A DNA stretch of 64,000 nucleotides from Eutreptiella sp. 'Long Island Sound 2002' (taxonomy: Eukaryota > Euglenozoa > Euglenophyceae > Eutreptiales > Eutreptiaceae): contig OZ038384.1 in NCBI GenBank assembly GCA_964036045.1, positions 19,878,500-19,942,499 of the forward strand. Direction: 5' to 3'. Each line of letters opens with the position of its first letter. The stretch's first letter is position 1. The notes beneath the pieces were generated by a model that saw nothing but the letters and a program-made list of their open reading frames with translations, was not told the origin of the DNA and searched no databases. Positions 50,022 through 59,547 of the stretch are shown piece by piece. Position numbers and translations under genes: made by a program.

Positions 50022-50023
50022 TC
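49957..50023 (+). mobile_element. 45-bp insertion with A7 tail and 11-bp direct repeats in element E RT
   Basis: TTCAGGCACTC at 49957-49967 is repeated at 50013-50023. Between them lie 45 bases ending GTGCAAAAAAA(T). On the element strand the RT frame reads correctly up to GAGTGCCTGAA, is broken in the insert and resumes after the second copy. The pattern of target duplication and poly(A) tail is that of a LINE-mobilised short transcript or a very truncated SINE, inserted on the plus strand. Confidence 0.65.
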
Positions 50024-50653
50024 ATCAAAGTCTTTTCCCAACGGCGTGGCAATCAGAAGGTCGTCGATGTAGATGCTGCAGAATTCTTGTAAACCCAGAG
50101 CCTTGTGCTTCTGAAATAAAATAGTCTCCATCATCTTCTGGAACATCGACGGCGCATTCTTCAGACCCATCAGCATTACAGTCCCCTGGACATTGCCACA
50201 GGGCGTGCATGTTGCCGTCAAATGCCTGTCCATCTTTCCAAGGGGCATCTGATGAAAGCCATGGCGCAAATCCAGCACACTGAAGAGCTTGCCTTTCGCC
50301 CTCTTGGCGATCACCTCCTCGATTAAGGGCAGGGGATGCGCGTCAGGTACTGTGACGGCATTCAGGGCTCTGTAATTCACTACTAGGGGCCATGCATCTA
50401 TGCTGGATTGGTCAGCAGGTGGGAATTTTGGCACAGTAAATGGTGCTGAACACCACTCAGAACTCATGCAGCCCTCCAACCAACCGAACTCATGAAGATT
50501 GCGCCCAATAATCCTTCGCAGGGCAACTGCTTTGGTGCCGTGAAGATAGAATGGACGTTGCTCGCGAACCTTTGAGCCTTGGATTATCTCAATCTTGGCC
50601 TCCCCATTTTCACATCGAATTCGGGGGTTTTTCCACAACTTCCCACTCAGCAC
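49958..50653 (-). pseudogene. Element E reverse transcriptase fingers and palm
   Basis: The segment carries SSEWCSAPFTVPKFPPADQS, WPLVVNYRALNAVT, VLDLRHGFHQMPL, VMLMGLKNAPSMFQ and the catalytic YIDDLLI at 50060-50071, both Asp present. It is in the same frame as the linker upstream (TAG near 50663). It ends in sequence from the 45-bp insertion. Element C, otherwise closely similar here, has Tyr in place of the second Asp. Confidence 0.93.
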
Positions 50654-50662
50654 GTCATCCTT

Positions 50663-51217
50663 CTAATCTTCGAACACTGCGTCCCTTCTTGCAGATATCT
50701 TGTCTCCGTCGACCTGATTCCCACATTTAATCACCGACATTATGTCCACCACTTTGCGAATTGTTGGTCGTGGTCTCATTTGCTTGGCCACTTCATTCCA
50801 AACCTCTTCGTCGCATTGTTGGCAAATGAAGCTCACCTGAGCTCGCTCCTCAGTGGGGTCCCACCAATGAAGGGGGTCCACGAATGTCTTGAAGGGACGG
50901 TCGAACGAATTGAGCTGCATTCCTGTCAATTCAGGCGAGATTCTTGGAGATTTGTCCTCATGCTTGCCTGAAATGTTGACATTTTTGACTTGATTCTTGT
51001 CTGATGGGGACGAAATGGAATGGATGGAGGCGTTCTCTTGATTGACGCCGATTGTCCTTCCCTTCTTCCGCGACGATGTGTCGAGATTCCGCTCTCGATC
51101 GTCTCGATCCACCTCAATTCTGTCGATTCTTGAGGAATTTGATATGACCTCTTCTGTTCCCATCTCACTGTCATCTCGCCAATAATCTCCCAGATTCCCG
51201 TCAACTAAGCACGCCAA
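50663..51217 (-). pseudogene. Element E Pol linker between methyltransferase-like domain and RT
   Basis: It begins ACLVDGNLGDYW, the end of the methyltransferase-like domain (compare LAFLVDGKL in C), after TAG at 51233-51235 in the same frame. The rest is a charged linker (DRIEVDRDDRERNLD) leading to the RT N-terminal extension (FKTFVDPLHWWDP, VAKQMRPRPTIRKVV). No catalytic motif is seen. Confidence 0.7.
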
Positions 51218-51232
51218 CGTGCTCCACGAACG

Positions 51233-52237
51233 CTATGGCAAAGGTTTGCCATTGTCTTCGCAATACAGGTGCACTCCTTTGTGAGGTAATTCGACAATGT
51301 CGATCGAAATGTCCATAATGTCCTTGAACCAAGTTTGTTTTGGCCAATTGGGGACGATTGAAATAGCCTTTGCGTCGGATTGCTTCAGCTTCTGCACCAC
51401 ACGAGGAAAAACCTCGAAGGGCGGATTGATCCATAGAGGTTCAGACCAGTCATCACTCCAGGCATCGTTGTAGAACTTCGGAAATCTTTTATTCTTTTTG
51501 TTTGCAAAGGCATCAACTTGAGGACGAAAATTGTGGTTCTTTTCAAAATAATCCACCAGAATGTCCCGCCATTTTTCGACGACGCAATAGCAAACTGACT
51601 TCCACTTCTTCCAGTTCAATGATTCCACCTTTCCTTCGGCGAATTGCTCTTGATTCCTTGTCCATTCCTGCGCGTCTTGCTGAATTTGCAGCTTATTTCG
51701 CTCCTTGAAGTGTCGAACACTCTTGGTGTATGGGTGCAGATAATACAGTTCGGACGGGTTGCTGGCTGACGGATCTTGGAGGAAGCATGTCCTGTGTCCC
51801 GTGGGCGACACACGATGAGCGTGAAGCCAAGGTTGACCGAAGAATAAATCATACTTCATGGTAGCTTCATAGAACTTTCCAGAGAACCACTCCTCCGTCA
51901 CCGTCTCCACACTCCAAACAGAGTGTTTCACCAGTCTGACCGCCAAATCTGCCTCCCTGTCGCCACGGTCAAGGCGATGTCGGATCACTCCCTCCAGCTG
52001 GACAGGTGTCGAGGACGCCTTCGCCTCATCCTCCTGCAGAAAGCCTTTCCTCACCACATTGACCGCTGAAGCATTGTCAATCAGGCAGTTGGCAAGTTTA
52101 ACCTTACCATCTGCCGTCCCGACCTGGATCCAGCAGACAAACTGTCGCTGTTTGCCTCGACCGACAGCGCTGAGGACCGAGGCAGGGTAGAGGAGGCCAG
52201 AGGAACGCGCCAGATGATCCCAGCAACGTCCATCCAC
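51233..52237 (-). pseudogene. Element E aspartic protease plus methyltransferase-like domain
   Basis: Protease: LANCLIDNASAVNVVRKGFL (Asp-Asn-Ala where Asp-Thr-Gly is usual) and YDLFFGQPWLHAHR. Methyltransferase-like domain at about 51560-51235: KWRDILVDYFEKNHNFRPQV, DAFANKKNKRF, LWINPPFEVFPRVVQKL, AISIVPNWPKQTWF. NPPF is the kind of Asn-Pro-Pro-Tyr/Phe motif that binds the target adenine in N6-methyltransferases. It stops at 51233 and the last strand follows in frame. Conservation with element C across this domain is as strong as in RT, so it was under selection while the families were active. Confidence 0.84.
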
Positions 52238-52411
52238 CGCCCCAACTAACCTGATGGGCTTTGTGTCCTGCCACTCAAAACCAATGTTGGGGGTTAGGTC
52301 AAGTTGGCGTGCCTATTGCCATTCCTTTTCGACGTTCGGCTGCACGCCTTATACCTGTCCTTCGTCAACCCATTCTTGTCCTGTCCCAACGGCATTGACT
52401 CCTTTTCCACG

Positions 52412-53461
52412 TCAACGACCACAAAATGACTTTTTACCACCACCTTTCTTACCTCCTTGCCCTTTGTTGTTGGAGGTGTTGGAATTGGGGTTGAACTCGT
52501 TGGATCTGCCCTTGCCACGACCTCCAGTATCCTTGTTGCTGCCTAAGGTCTTGTTTGCTAGCGTCTCTGTGTACAGGGGGTTGCCATTCACCTTGGAATC
52601 TTCTTGATTCCCGGACTTACCTTGTCCTTTTGAACCCTCTTCACCAGATTTTCCACCAGATTTTCCACCAGCTTCGGTCCATCTTGAGCCACTAGGATCT
52701 CTCCCTTGCTGCGAGTAATCTTTTGGTGTCCAATCTCTGTTCTTTCCTTTGGGTTGCCCTTTACCCTTTCCCCGTCCTTGTTGGTCGGCCTCCCGTGCTC
52801 CATCCTGCTGGGGCCTTTTGGGGGGATTGCCCTTTCCGTCCATTTTGGGCTGAATTTTTGTGAGATCTGAGGGCGCCCATCTGTGGTCTGCAGTCGAGTG
52901 AGTCGCCGCCCGACGTTCTTTTCCAAGGGACACGCACATGGCGCATCCCTTCTCACCAACGGCACTGATCTTGCCTCCGAATCCTTGCACATCCTGGGAC
53001 TTCTGGCGTTCTAACTTTGCATACTTTTCAAGTTGGTCCCAGATCTGTTCGACCCCATATGAGAGGAGCCACGGCCGCAACTTCAAAACTGTTTCCTTAA
53101 ATTTCACTTTTCCACCCGCCATGTTACAGAAAACCTCCGACTGTTCAGAATCATGGAACTGGAATCTCCATCTGCCCTCACGAAGGGTGATGTCTTTCAA
53201 ACCAATAGCACTGATGGAGTTTAGCAACTCACGAACTGCCTTTTTTCCCATAGTCTCCGGCAATCCTCGGACTTCAACCCAGTTGCCCAGTACTTTTTTG
53301 TCCGCTTGGGAGTCCCTGATCTTCTGCTTGGTCTCCGCCGTCAGCTTGCTCAAGAGAATTTTCTTCATTTCGCCTTCAGAAAGGCCTTCTCCAGCGCTCT
53401 CCGCTTCCTGCACCAAAAACTCCCAATCCTGCCTTGCTATTTGGATCTCTTCCAGAAACAA
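52412..53461 (-). pseudogene. Element E Gag capsid/nucleocapsid with CCHH finger
   Basis: Capsid-like helices (RQDWEFLVQEAESAGEGLSE, KKILLSKLTAETKQKIRD), then a domain similar to element C (WRFQFHDSEQSEVFCNMAGG). The finger is CAMCVSLGKERRAATHSTADH, C-x2-C-x11-H-x4-H, the same spacing as in C. A Gly/Lys/Asn-rich tail ends KKSFCGR and TGA (CGT TGA), with the protease in the same frame after two later stops. Frame change from the upstream Gag piece occurs near 53440. Confidence 0.82.
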
Positions 53462-53862
53462 TTTCTTGATCGCCCTGAAGTTCTCGAGACGGTTCCTGTA
53501 AGGATCCTCAGGGAGTCGAGAGCCTGTCTTTTTGAGAGTTCGCCACAGGTCTTCATAGGGCAGGGTATCTCCTGATTCTGCCTTTCAACATAGAGATTAT
53601 ATGTACTTTCCCTGAGTTTGCCAGTCAAACAGTCCATCAAACCGAGAATCCAGAGTTTCTTGTCGAGTTTCTCCGTCTGCAACCAAACCATGAATTGTCT
53701 TTCGAAGGAAGCCCAATAAATTGGGTGCCCTGAGAACTTAGACTGCTTCATTACTGAACCTCTAAGTGTCATGTGGAACGGATTGAGCGGGTGGTTCATG
53801 TTCAAACCTGCGGATGTGCCAACAGGATTGACGAAAACTTGGTTGATGGCGGCGCCTCCCAT
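53437..53862 (-). pseudogene. Element E Gag, central segment
   Basis: Starts MGGAAINQVFVNPVGTSAGL and contains KFSGHPIYWASFERQFMVWL, the start of capsid (compare YNGNPRRWPQFQREFKLW in C) and GLMDCLTGKLREST. It is in frame with the preceding piece across TAA near 53872. The last part is out of frame beyond about 53520. Confidence 0.7.
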
Positions 53863-53871
53863 GGCCTGTGC

Positions 53872-54438
53872 TTAAGCAGTTGCGGCCGCCAATAACGCCT
53901 GATCCACGGTAGGCTGCACAAACGGTGTTGATTGCACTTGATGATACCTCATTTCCTTCAATTTCTTCTGTTTTTCCTTCATTTTGGCTTCTTTTTCCTT
54001 CTTTTCTTTGCCTTTCTTCTTTAAGGCTATTGATCTCTCCCTCACGGTGGTTCTTGCTTCTCCATCAATATCGCCAACGGTACCCACAGACAGTGCAGAC
54101 CTCTCTGACGAAGATTCTCCTCTTTCAGTACCCAAATTAAACCCAATAGGACTTGTAGCTCCAGTAAGAGGGATACCAGGATTTCCAGTAAAAGCTTGGA
54201 CTGAACCAGTAAAAGCTCGGGGTGCCGGAGTGTGTGGAACGCCGTAGGGCGTGGATGCAGGTGCAGCTGAGAAGGTAGGTGCTGGGTGGCTTCCCATTGT
54301 AGGCGCTTGTCCAGTGAGCCCAGTAGTGCTCCGATTTTGTACCAGATTGGTCAACATTTCCAGCTCCTGCTCCATCTCCTTCCACTTGCTGTCATCATCT
54401 CGCTTTTTTCCCTTGGCGGCCCTCTTCAGCTCCTTCAC
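53872..54438 (-). pseudogene. Element E Gag, coiled-coil and Thr/Ala/Pro segment
   Basis: A charged helix (KGKKRDDDSKWKEMEQELEM), then a Pro/Thr/Gly-rich spacer, then KKKGKEKKEKEAKMKEKQKK, a highly basic helix. It follows in frame after TAG at 54451-54453. Its role is unknown; element C has a shorter equivalent. Confidence 0.6.
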
Positions 54439-54450
54439 CCTGTCTTCGAA

Positions 54451-55374
54451 CTACGAAATCTGGCGCCGACAGGAGCAGTTCTTGGCGCACTCACCACATG
54501 ATGGGCATCTAGTGCCTTTTCCTTTACTTCTTACCTCATCAACCCACGTGTCAACACTGGAGTTAGAGTTGGGAAGTTTGGACAATTGCTCTCTGGAGAG
54601 GTGAGAATGTGTCGAATCACACCTCATTTTGTCGATCTCTTCGTCATTCAGACCCCAGGCGCTCGACGGGCCAGGGTGCTGATGCACATTCTGGCGTCCC
54701 TCCTCTGCAATGATGGCCAATTGAACCATGAGGGCAGCATGGTGGTTGAACTGGTCCAAAGGGTCCTCCCAGTCCTCCTGTTCCTGCAATGTGGCGTCAA
54801 TTCTCAGTCGGCCGCTCTCCCTGATGAACTGGCACAATGCCCTGAACCAGTCCCTCAGGCGGCCTCGGTAGCCCGCCCCCGCCAGTAGCCAATTCTGGCG
54901 GTTCAGGATCTCCTGATTCCAGGTTTTCTGGAAGTGGTTTTCCCAATTTTCACGAGAAATCTCACTAATTCCACTATTCAACGGCTCTTCTTCGCTGCTG
55001 CTGTCTTCAAGATCAGGCAAAGAGTGTGAGTTGGAACCAGATTCACTTGAGGAGGAAGATTCTCGACTGGGGTTAAGGTTAGGTGGGGCGTTCATACAAC
55101 AATCAGCACAAGTATGAACTCCAGGCCAATGTCTATGACCACAGTAAGGACACTCTGAAGGGTGATCTTCGGTCCGCTGCAGAGATTCCACGAATGTAAC
55201 CTCGTGGGGAACACGAAGTGACTCAGAACGAGTGATAGCCCCGCTAAAGCCGGATGATCTAAGGGGGTCCGTGGAGATTCGGGAAGCAGAGTCATGATTT
55301 CCTCTGCTACCATGTAACCGCTGTGTAGTGGCGGATCTTTCTTGTAACTGCGAAGCCTGTAGCCTTGATGCCAC
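54451..55374 (-). CDS. Element E Gag N-terminus, starting inside the LTR
   Basis: ATG 55374 is 62 bases inside the 5' LTR. The frame crosses the primer-binding site as RLHGSRGNH. Two Cys clusters: CPYCGHRHWPGVHTCADCC (near 55150) and CPSCGECAKNCSCR near the end, the second with a counterpart in C (CPADCSCRFQ). A Ser/acidic stretch lies between. It ends at TAG 54451, after which Gag goes on in the same frame. No function other than Gag is suggested. Confidence 0.72.
   Translation of the reverse strand: MASRLQASQLQERSATTQRLHGSRGNHDSASRISTDPLRSSGFSGAITRSESLRVPHEVTFVESLQRTEDHPSECPYCGHRHWPGVHTCADCCMNAPPNLNPSRESSSSSESGSNSHSLPDLEDSSSEEEPLNSGISEISRENWENHFQKTWNQEILNRQNWLLAGAGYRGRLRDWFRALCQFIRESGRLRIDATLQEQEDWEDPLDQFNHHAALMVQLAIIAEEGRQNVHQHPGPSSAWGLNDEEIDKMRCDSTHSHLSREQLSKLPNSNSSVDTWVDEVRSKGKGTRCPSCGECAKNCSCRRQIS
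55301..55312 (-). promoter_or_regulatory. Primer-binding site of element E
   Basis: TGGTAGCAGAGG on the minus strand follows the LTR end (GGTTACA). It is identical to those of C and D. Confidence 0.86.
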
Positions 55375-55756
55375 AGGGGTCGTAACGCCCGATATTGCCC
55401 CTGATATCTCCGAACGCGACTGACCATCTCCAGACCCATATCTAGCCTCTAGGAGCCTGATATATGAATAGTCAGAAAACCCGGTCTACAAAAATGGAGC
55501 AGACATAGAAACTCAATGTGCATTCATCGAACATAGTGACTCATTGCGAAATCGTTCGAAAGAATTTACCTAATTCCGATTGGGAAATCAAGAATAACAA
55601 ATGCGACTCGACGCGCGCTCACAGGCGACATCTGGCGGCGAACGGAAAACATGAAAACAAGCGGAAAATTTACTGCACTAATGTACATCTGAGAATCATT
55701 AAAATTCTGATCACATTGATGTAGGAATTGAGTGCTGTCGCACTGATGCCGTTACA
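55313..55756 (-). repeat. Element E 5' LTR
   Basis: 444 bp; on the element strand it begins TGTAACGGCATCAG and ends GGTTACA. The part 55525-55756 matches the truncated 3' LTR at 7498-7735. No target duplication can be recognised because the other LTR lacks its outer end. Confidence 0.8.
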
Positions 55757-58700
55757 GTGAACCTGCAGCAACAAAAGAGACAACTCTCTGGAGAAGTAGC
55801 CCACCCCCTATTCAGTAAAACAGTTCAGTAAGACCAACAGAGTAACGGGAGTTCAAGTCACTCTTATTTTATCATACTTCGCCAGCTCCTACTCTACGTT
55901 TGTTTCGCGTGTACTCCCCCAGGCGCTCCTCAGCGGCGGCGGCAGTAAGACTGAGACAATAGTGATCAGCGCCCCGTTTGTGTAGGGGACTTTAGCACCA
56001 CTTCACCCTGATCCGCTCACCTGAGAAACTGACTGCAGTTTTTCTGCGTTCATCTCTGGATTCTGCCTTCACTTGCGCTATGGCATGCGCATCCGTGTGC
56101 AGAAGTAGCCCTATCGGAGATTCAGGAGCATACCGTCCTCTTTGGCGTCCATGCGCGGGTCAGCGCAGCCGGCTCCAGTGTGTTGGCAGTGGCTGACTTC
56201 TCCTGCTAGGCCAACGCCTGAGGCAACGTTGGAACAGGATGTTCTTCCCTCAAAATCACACAACAGATTCAGGCCATCCAGCAGTCCGCTCAAGGGTCAG
56301 GCACACAATTGGACCAAAACAGCATCAGAGCACATGGAAAACGGAGGTCAGGAGGCAGCAATCTGGCGCGAAATTGAATCTCCTTCAATCGAGCAAACAA
56401 AATTCAGAAAACAGTAAAGCAGCAAGCGCTCCTCACAAAGAGAAAACGTGCCAACAAACTCAGCAAAACAAGCAGAGTCAGAAAACGCCAACACATAAAT
56501 GCTCCTGGGAGGAGGGCCCCCTCCTGATCTGGATAACCAGTAAGCAGGAGGAACGAAACTCAAACAGAACGGCCACAAACAGGCACACTGGGAAAACTCA
56601 GTCAGTCTCAGGAAACTGACAGCTGCTAAAACATCCGGAACGCGTCGGCGCTCTTGCTTTTTGGGGCTCACGCCGACCAGCGCAGGGGTATTCAATAACA
56701 TCGAAGAAATGGCTCAAAAGATACCTAGGGGTGGCCACTGCGGCCCCCCCAGGGGATCCGGTTCATAGACAACAAAAGCAGGGCGCGAGCTGGGAGCGCG
56801 CCTGCTGTTTAAAGAACAAAGGAAAATTTTTAACTCGGACAAATGTATCACAGACAATGCAAATCGTAGAGCCGAGAGCACCCAACAAGTCCTGCCCTCC
56901 CAGGCAGAGAAGGGGCAGGTGCCACAGGCGCTCTAAAACATCCCCCTGCAAGTGGCAGCCGAAGCTTACTTAAGACATCCTGTGTTTAGCGTGAGGGGGC
57001 AACGCGGGGGTCGAAACCACGCTGGCCCCAGGGATGCCCACACGCAGGAGGGCGGGTGCTGATAAAAAAAAAGGGTGCAGCCGTGGCAGGGCACAAGGAA
57101 AAATATTGCCAGACCCGTGTTTTCACTCATCTGTCCCACCTGTACTCTCACGACGACAACGACCACTCACTCACAAGCAAGCAAGAAGTGACATCGGGTT
57201 GACCTTAACTGAAACTGGTCCAATGGACAAAAGGACCAAACAGAGGGAAGCAAACAGTGGGGAGAAAGGATAGGGTTAATAGGACGCACTTGTTCAGCTT
57301 AAAGCCCCCAAGCGGAGCGCTCACGCAAACTCAGGGGTGGGGTTATTTCCACGCACCGAAAATGAGTGCGGGCATTTTATCTTTTCCTTCCCCCCCCCCT
57401 CTCGCTTGGTGATATTTCTCCTAGGGATCAAAAAAAGCCTTTGCTGGCTTATAAGTTTTTGTAGCCAGAAATGAGGGCAGGCCTCAAAGTATTTTGGGCC
57501 AGACGTTAGGCAAAATTGGCCGCTATGTCTCATTCTCACTCGTGTACACCACCGCTGCAGGCGCGCGCACACACACAAACACAAAGAAGCGGCTGGGGGT
57601 CCAAAAGTGGACACACTTGAAAGAAATTCATACATCTGGAGATTTGGACATCTGGACATCTGGACTTCTGGACATGGGGACCCTCACCAGAGCCTTATCC
57701 AGTCATTACGGCAAAACTTGCCGCTGTCACCACATCCACTGTCACATCCATACTCTTTGACATCTCGTCACAACGAGGGATGGAGCCCGCCTCTCCCGGT
57801 ATCAGGACTGTCTTCCTCAACCAATGGCGACGGAGAGGACAACGGCATACCCCCCTCACATTGCCCCATGTTGCCGCTGCGCTCATCTTATCGGAGGCGT
57901 TCACAGGGAAAGAACCCCCACAAGCAGGACATCGCGTGGCATCCATCCTTTACTCCAAACAGTGTATCATCCCCACCTTGCACTTCGAACCTTTGAGGTG
58001 AGGGCACTCTGGCATTTCTGGATGGCGCGCCAGCTAGCGCCGGTTGGGAAGCTAGGGTACAGCTCAGGTGTCACACTTGTGTGCGTACACGTGTGTCACG
58101 CTTGTGTGGGGCAGAAAAAGGGAAAATTTCATTTCTCCTCCACCACTACCCTCTTCCGGCCTTGGCCCGAAAACTTTGCCAAAATGGGCTTGGGGACCCA
58201 GGGGTTACCCTCAGGAGTGTCTGGGTGAAGCCACCGGTTCCCTGGGGTCATCCGCATAGTCGAGGGAGACGTCATGCTTTACCCTCAGGGACATCCGGGT
58301 GACACCAGCGATGCCCTGGGGTCATCCACATTGTCGAGGAAGTTGGCGGGTTGGTACTCGCAGCAGTGTCCCCATTTTTGACACCAGGCAGTCTGCCGGT
58401 CAGGTAGTCTGGGGTGCTGCGGTAAGAGAACGGACCAGACCACTTGCGACTGTCAGGACCAAACCAAAGCCAGGGTGGCGTTCTCAGGGACCTCAGCCCT
58501 GCCAGGAACAGCCTTCAGCCCGAAGGTGGCAAACATGGCCGCAGGCGATGGAGCGTACTGGGTTACATAAGCGTCGTGCAGACCATTCACTGCAAATGGG
58601 GGTCTGCAATATGTGCCGCCCAGCTCTCAACATGACCCTCTCCCAACTCAATCGCCTTCACATAATACCCAAAAATGGAGAGCATCGTAAGGGGTCTGTT

Positions 58701-59547
58701 ATTGAGCTCCATTTACCTTTCAGTCAGCAAACGTGTCGGGATCGTACAGGATACAGTGACATATTTTTGTTGTATCATACAAGATCAGGCCAAACTGGAC
58801 AAAGATCATACCGTCAGAGAGGAAGGGAGGTAGCATTGGGTGCTCTGGATGTGTACCCGGGGCAAACGGCTCAAAGGCTCTCAATGCCCCAACCCAAGCT
58901 ATTTCTGTCTACACTTGCTATTTTGGTATCGCTTCCATGCAAAGCGCTCAAAAGGGATCAATTGAAAAGCCAATCATACCTGCTAATCCTTATAGCGCCC
59001 AAGCAAAGCGCTCACCCACGTACAGCGTGTATATGGGTGGGGTAAACCCGCCCCCCAAAGCAAGCACAGGAGTAAGGGGCCTAGCAGCCTACTTATTCAA
59101 CCACCTGAGTACTGCATCCGAACTGCAGCAGTACAGTCAATCACTCTTAAACAAAAACAAGCCCAGTCAGACAACCCCATCTGGCGAAGCATCGCCCTCT
59201 GACTACTGGGGCACGGCAAAGAAAAATCGAATCTACTTACCTACGCCTACACGTGCCTTTTATCCATATCCTAAAACTCAAACGAAGAATGACTACCCAT
59301 ACACTTCTTTTAACTGACCATGGCATCCAACGTATCGTTCTCCCTTCCCCTTCCCTTTTTTTTCGTTGCAAGATTCGATTGCCTTGTCCCACACAACGTC
59401 CTTGGAGTTCATTTCAACCCGGCAGCAAATCCAATCAATCAAATCAGAGGAAAGCCACAGCAAACAACCAAAGCAGATTGGTATATAAGCAGCTCTCTTC
59501 CTTTTGTTTTCTGAAACATGGGTAGCAAGTGACCTCAACGTGACCAC
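55757..59547. other. 3.8 kb without a recognisable gene
   Basis: Open frames are short (none above about 250 codons) and lack motifs; the longest, 58299-59045 on the plus strand, has an irregular composition and is not supported. Local repeats: a CA-rich patch at about 57560-57585, a TCTGGACATC-type repeat at 57629-57676, and two copies of a 74-bp unit at about 58205-58350. The region may be old, unrecognisable element sequence. Confidence 0.5.
58205..58350. repeat. Two-copy 74-bp tandem repeat
   Basis: TACCCTCAGG occurs at 58206 and 58280; each is followed by a GGGTGA(A/C) stretch, then CCCTGGGGTCATCC and GTCGAGG. The copies are diverged. Confidence 0.5.

Larger units (their letters stand above)
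46844..55756 (-). mobile_element. Element E, right part (5' LTR to chromodomain)
   Basis: Read leftwards: 5' LTR 55756-55313, primer-binding site 55312-55301, gag 55374-52412, protease and methyltransferase-like domain 52237-51233, RT 50653-49407, RNase H and integrase 49400-48156, integrase C-terminus and chromodomain 48053-47220. It is cut at 46844 where block F joins; the missing 3' end is the piece at 7498-8646. Most breaks are in-frame stops, plus a 56-bp insertion in RT and a shift in RNase H. It is related to C but clearly a different family. Confidence 0.9.
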
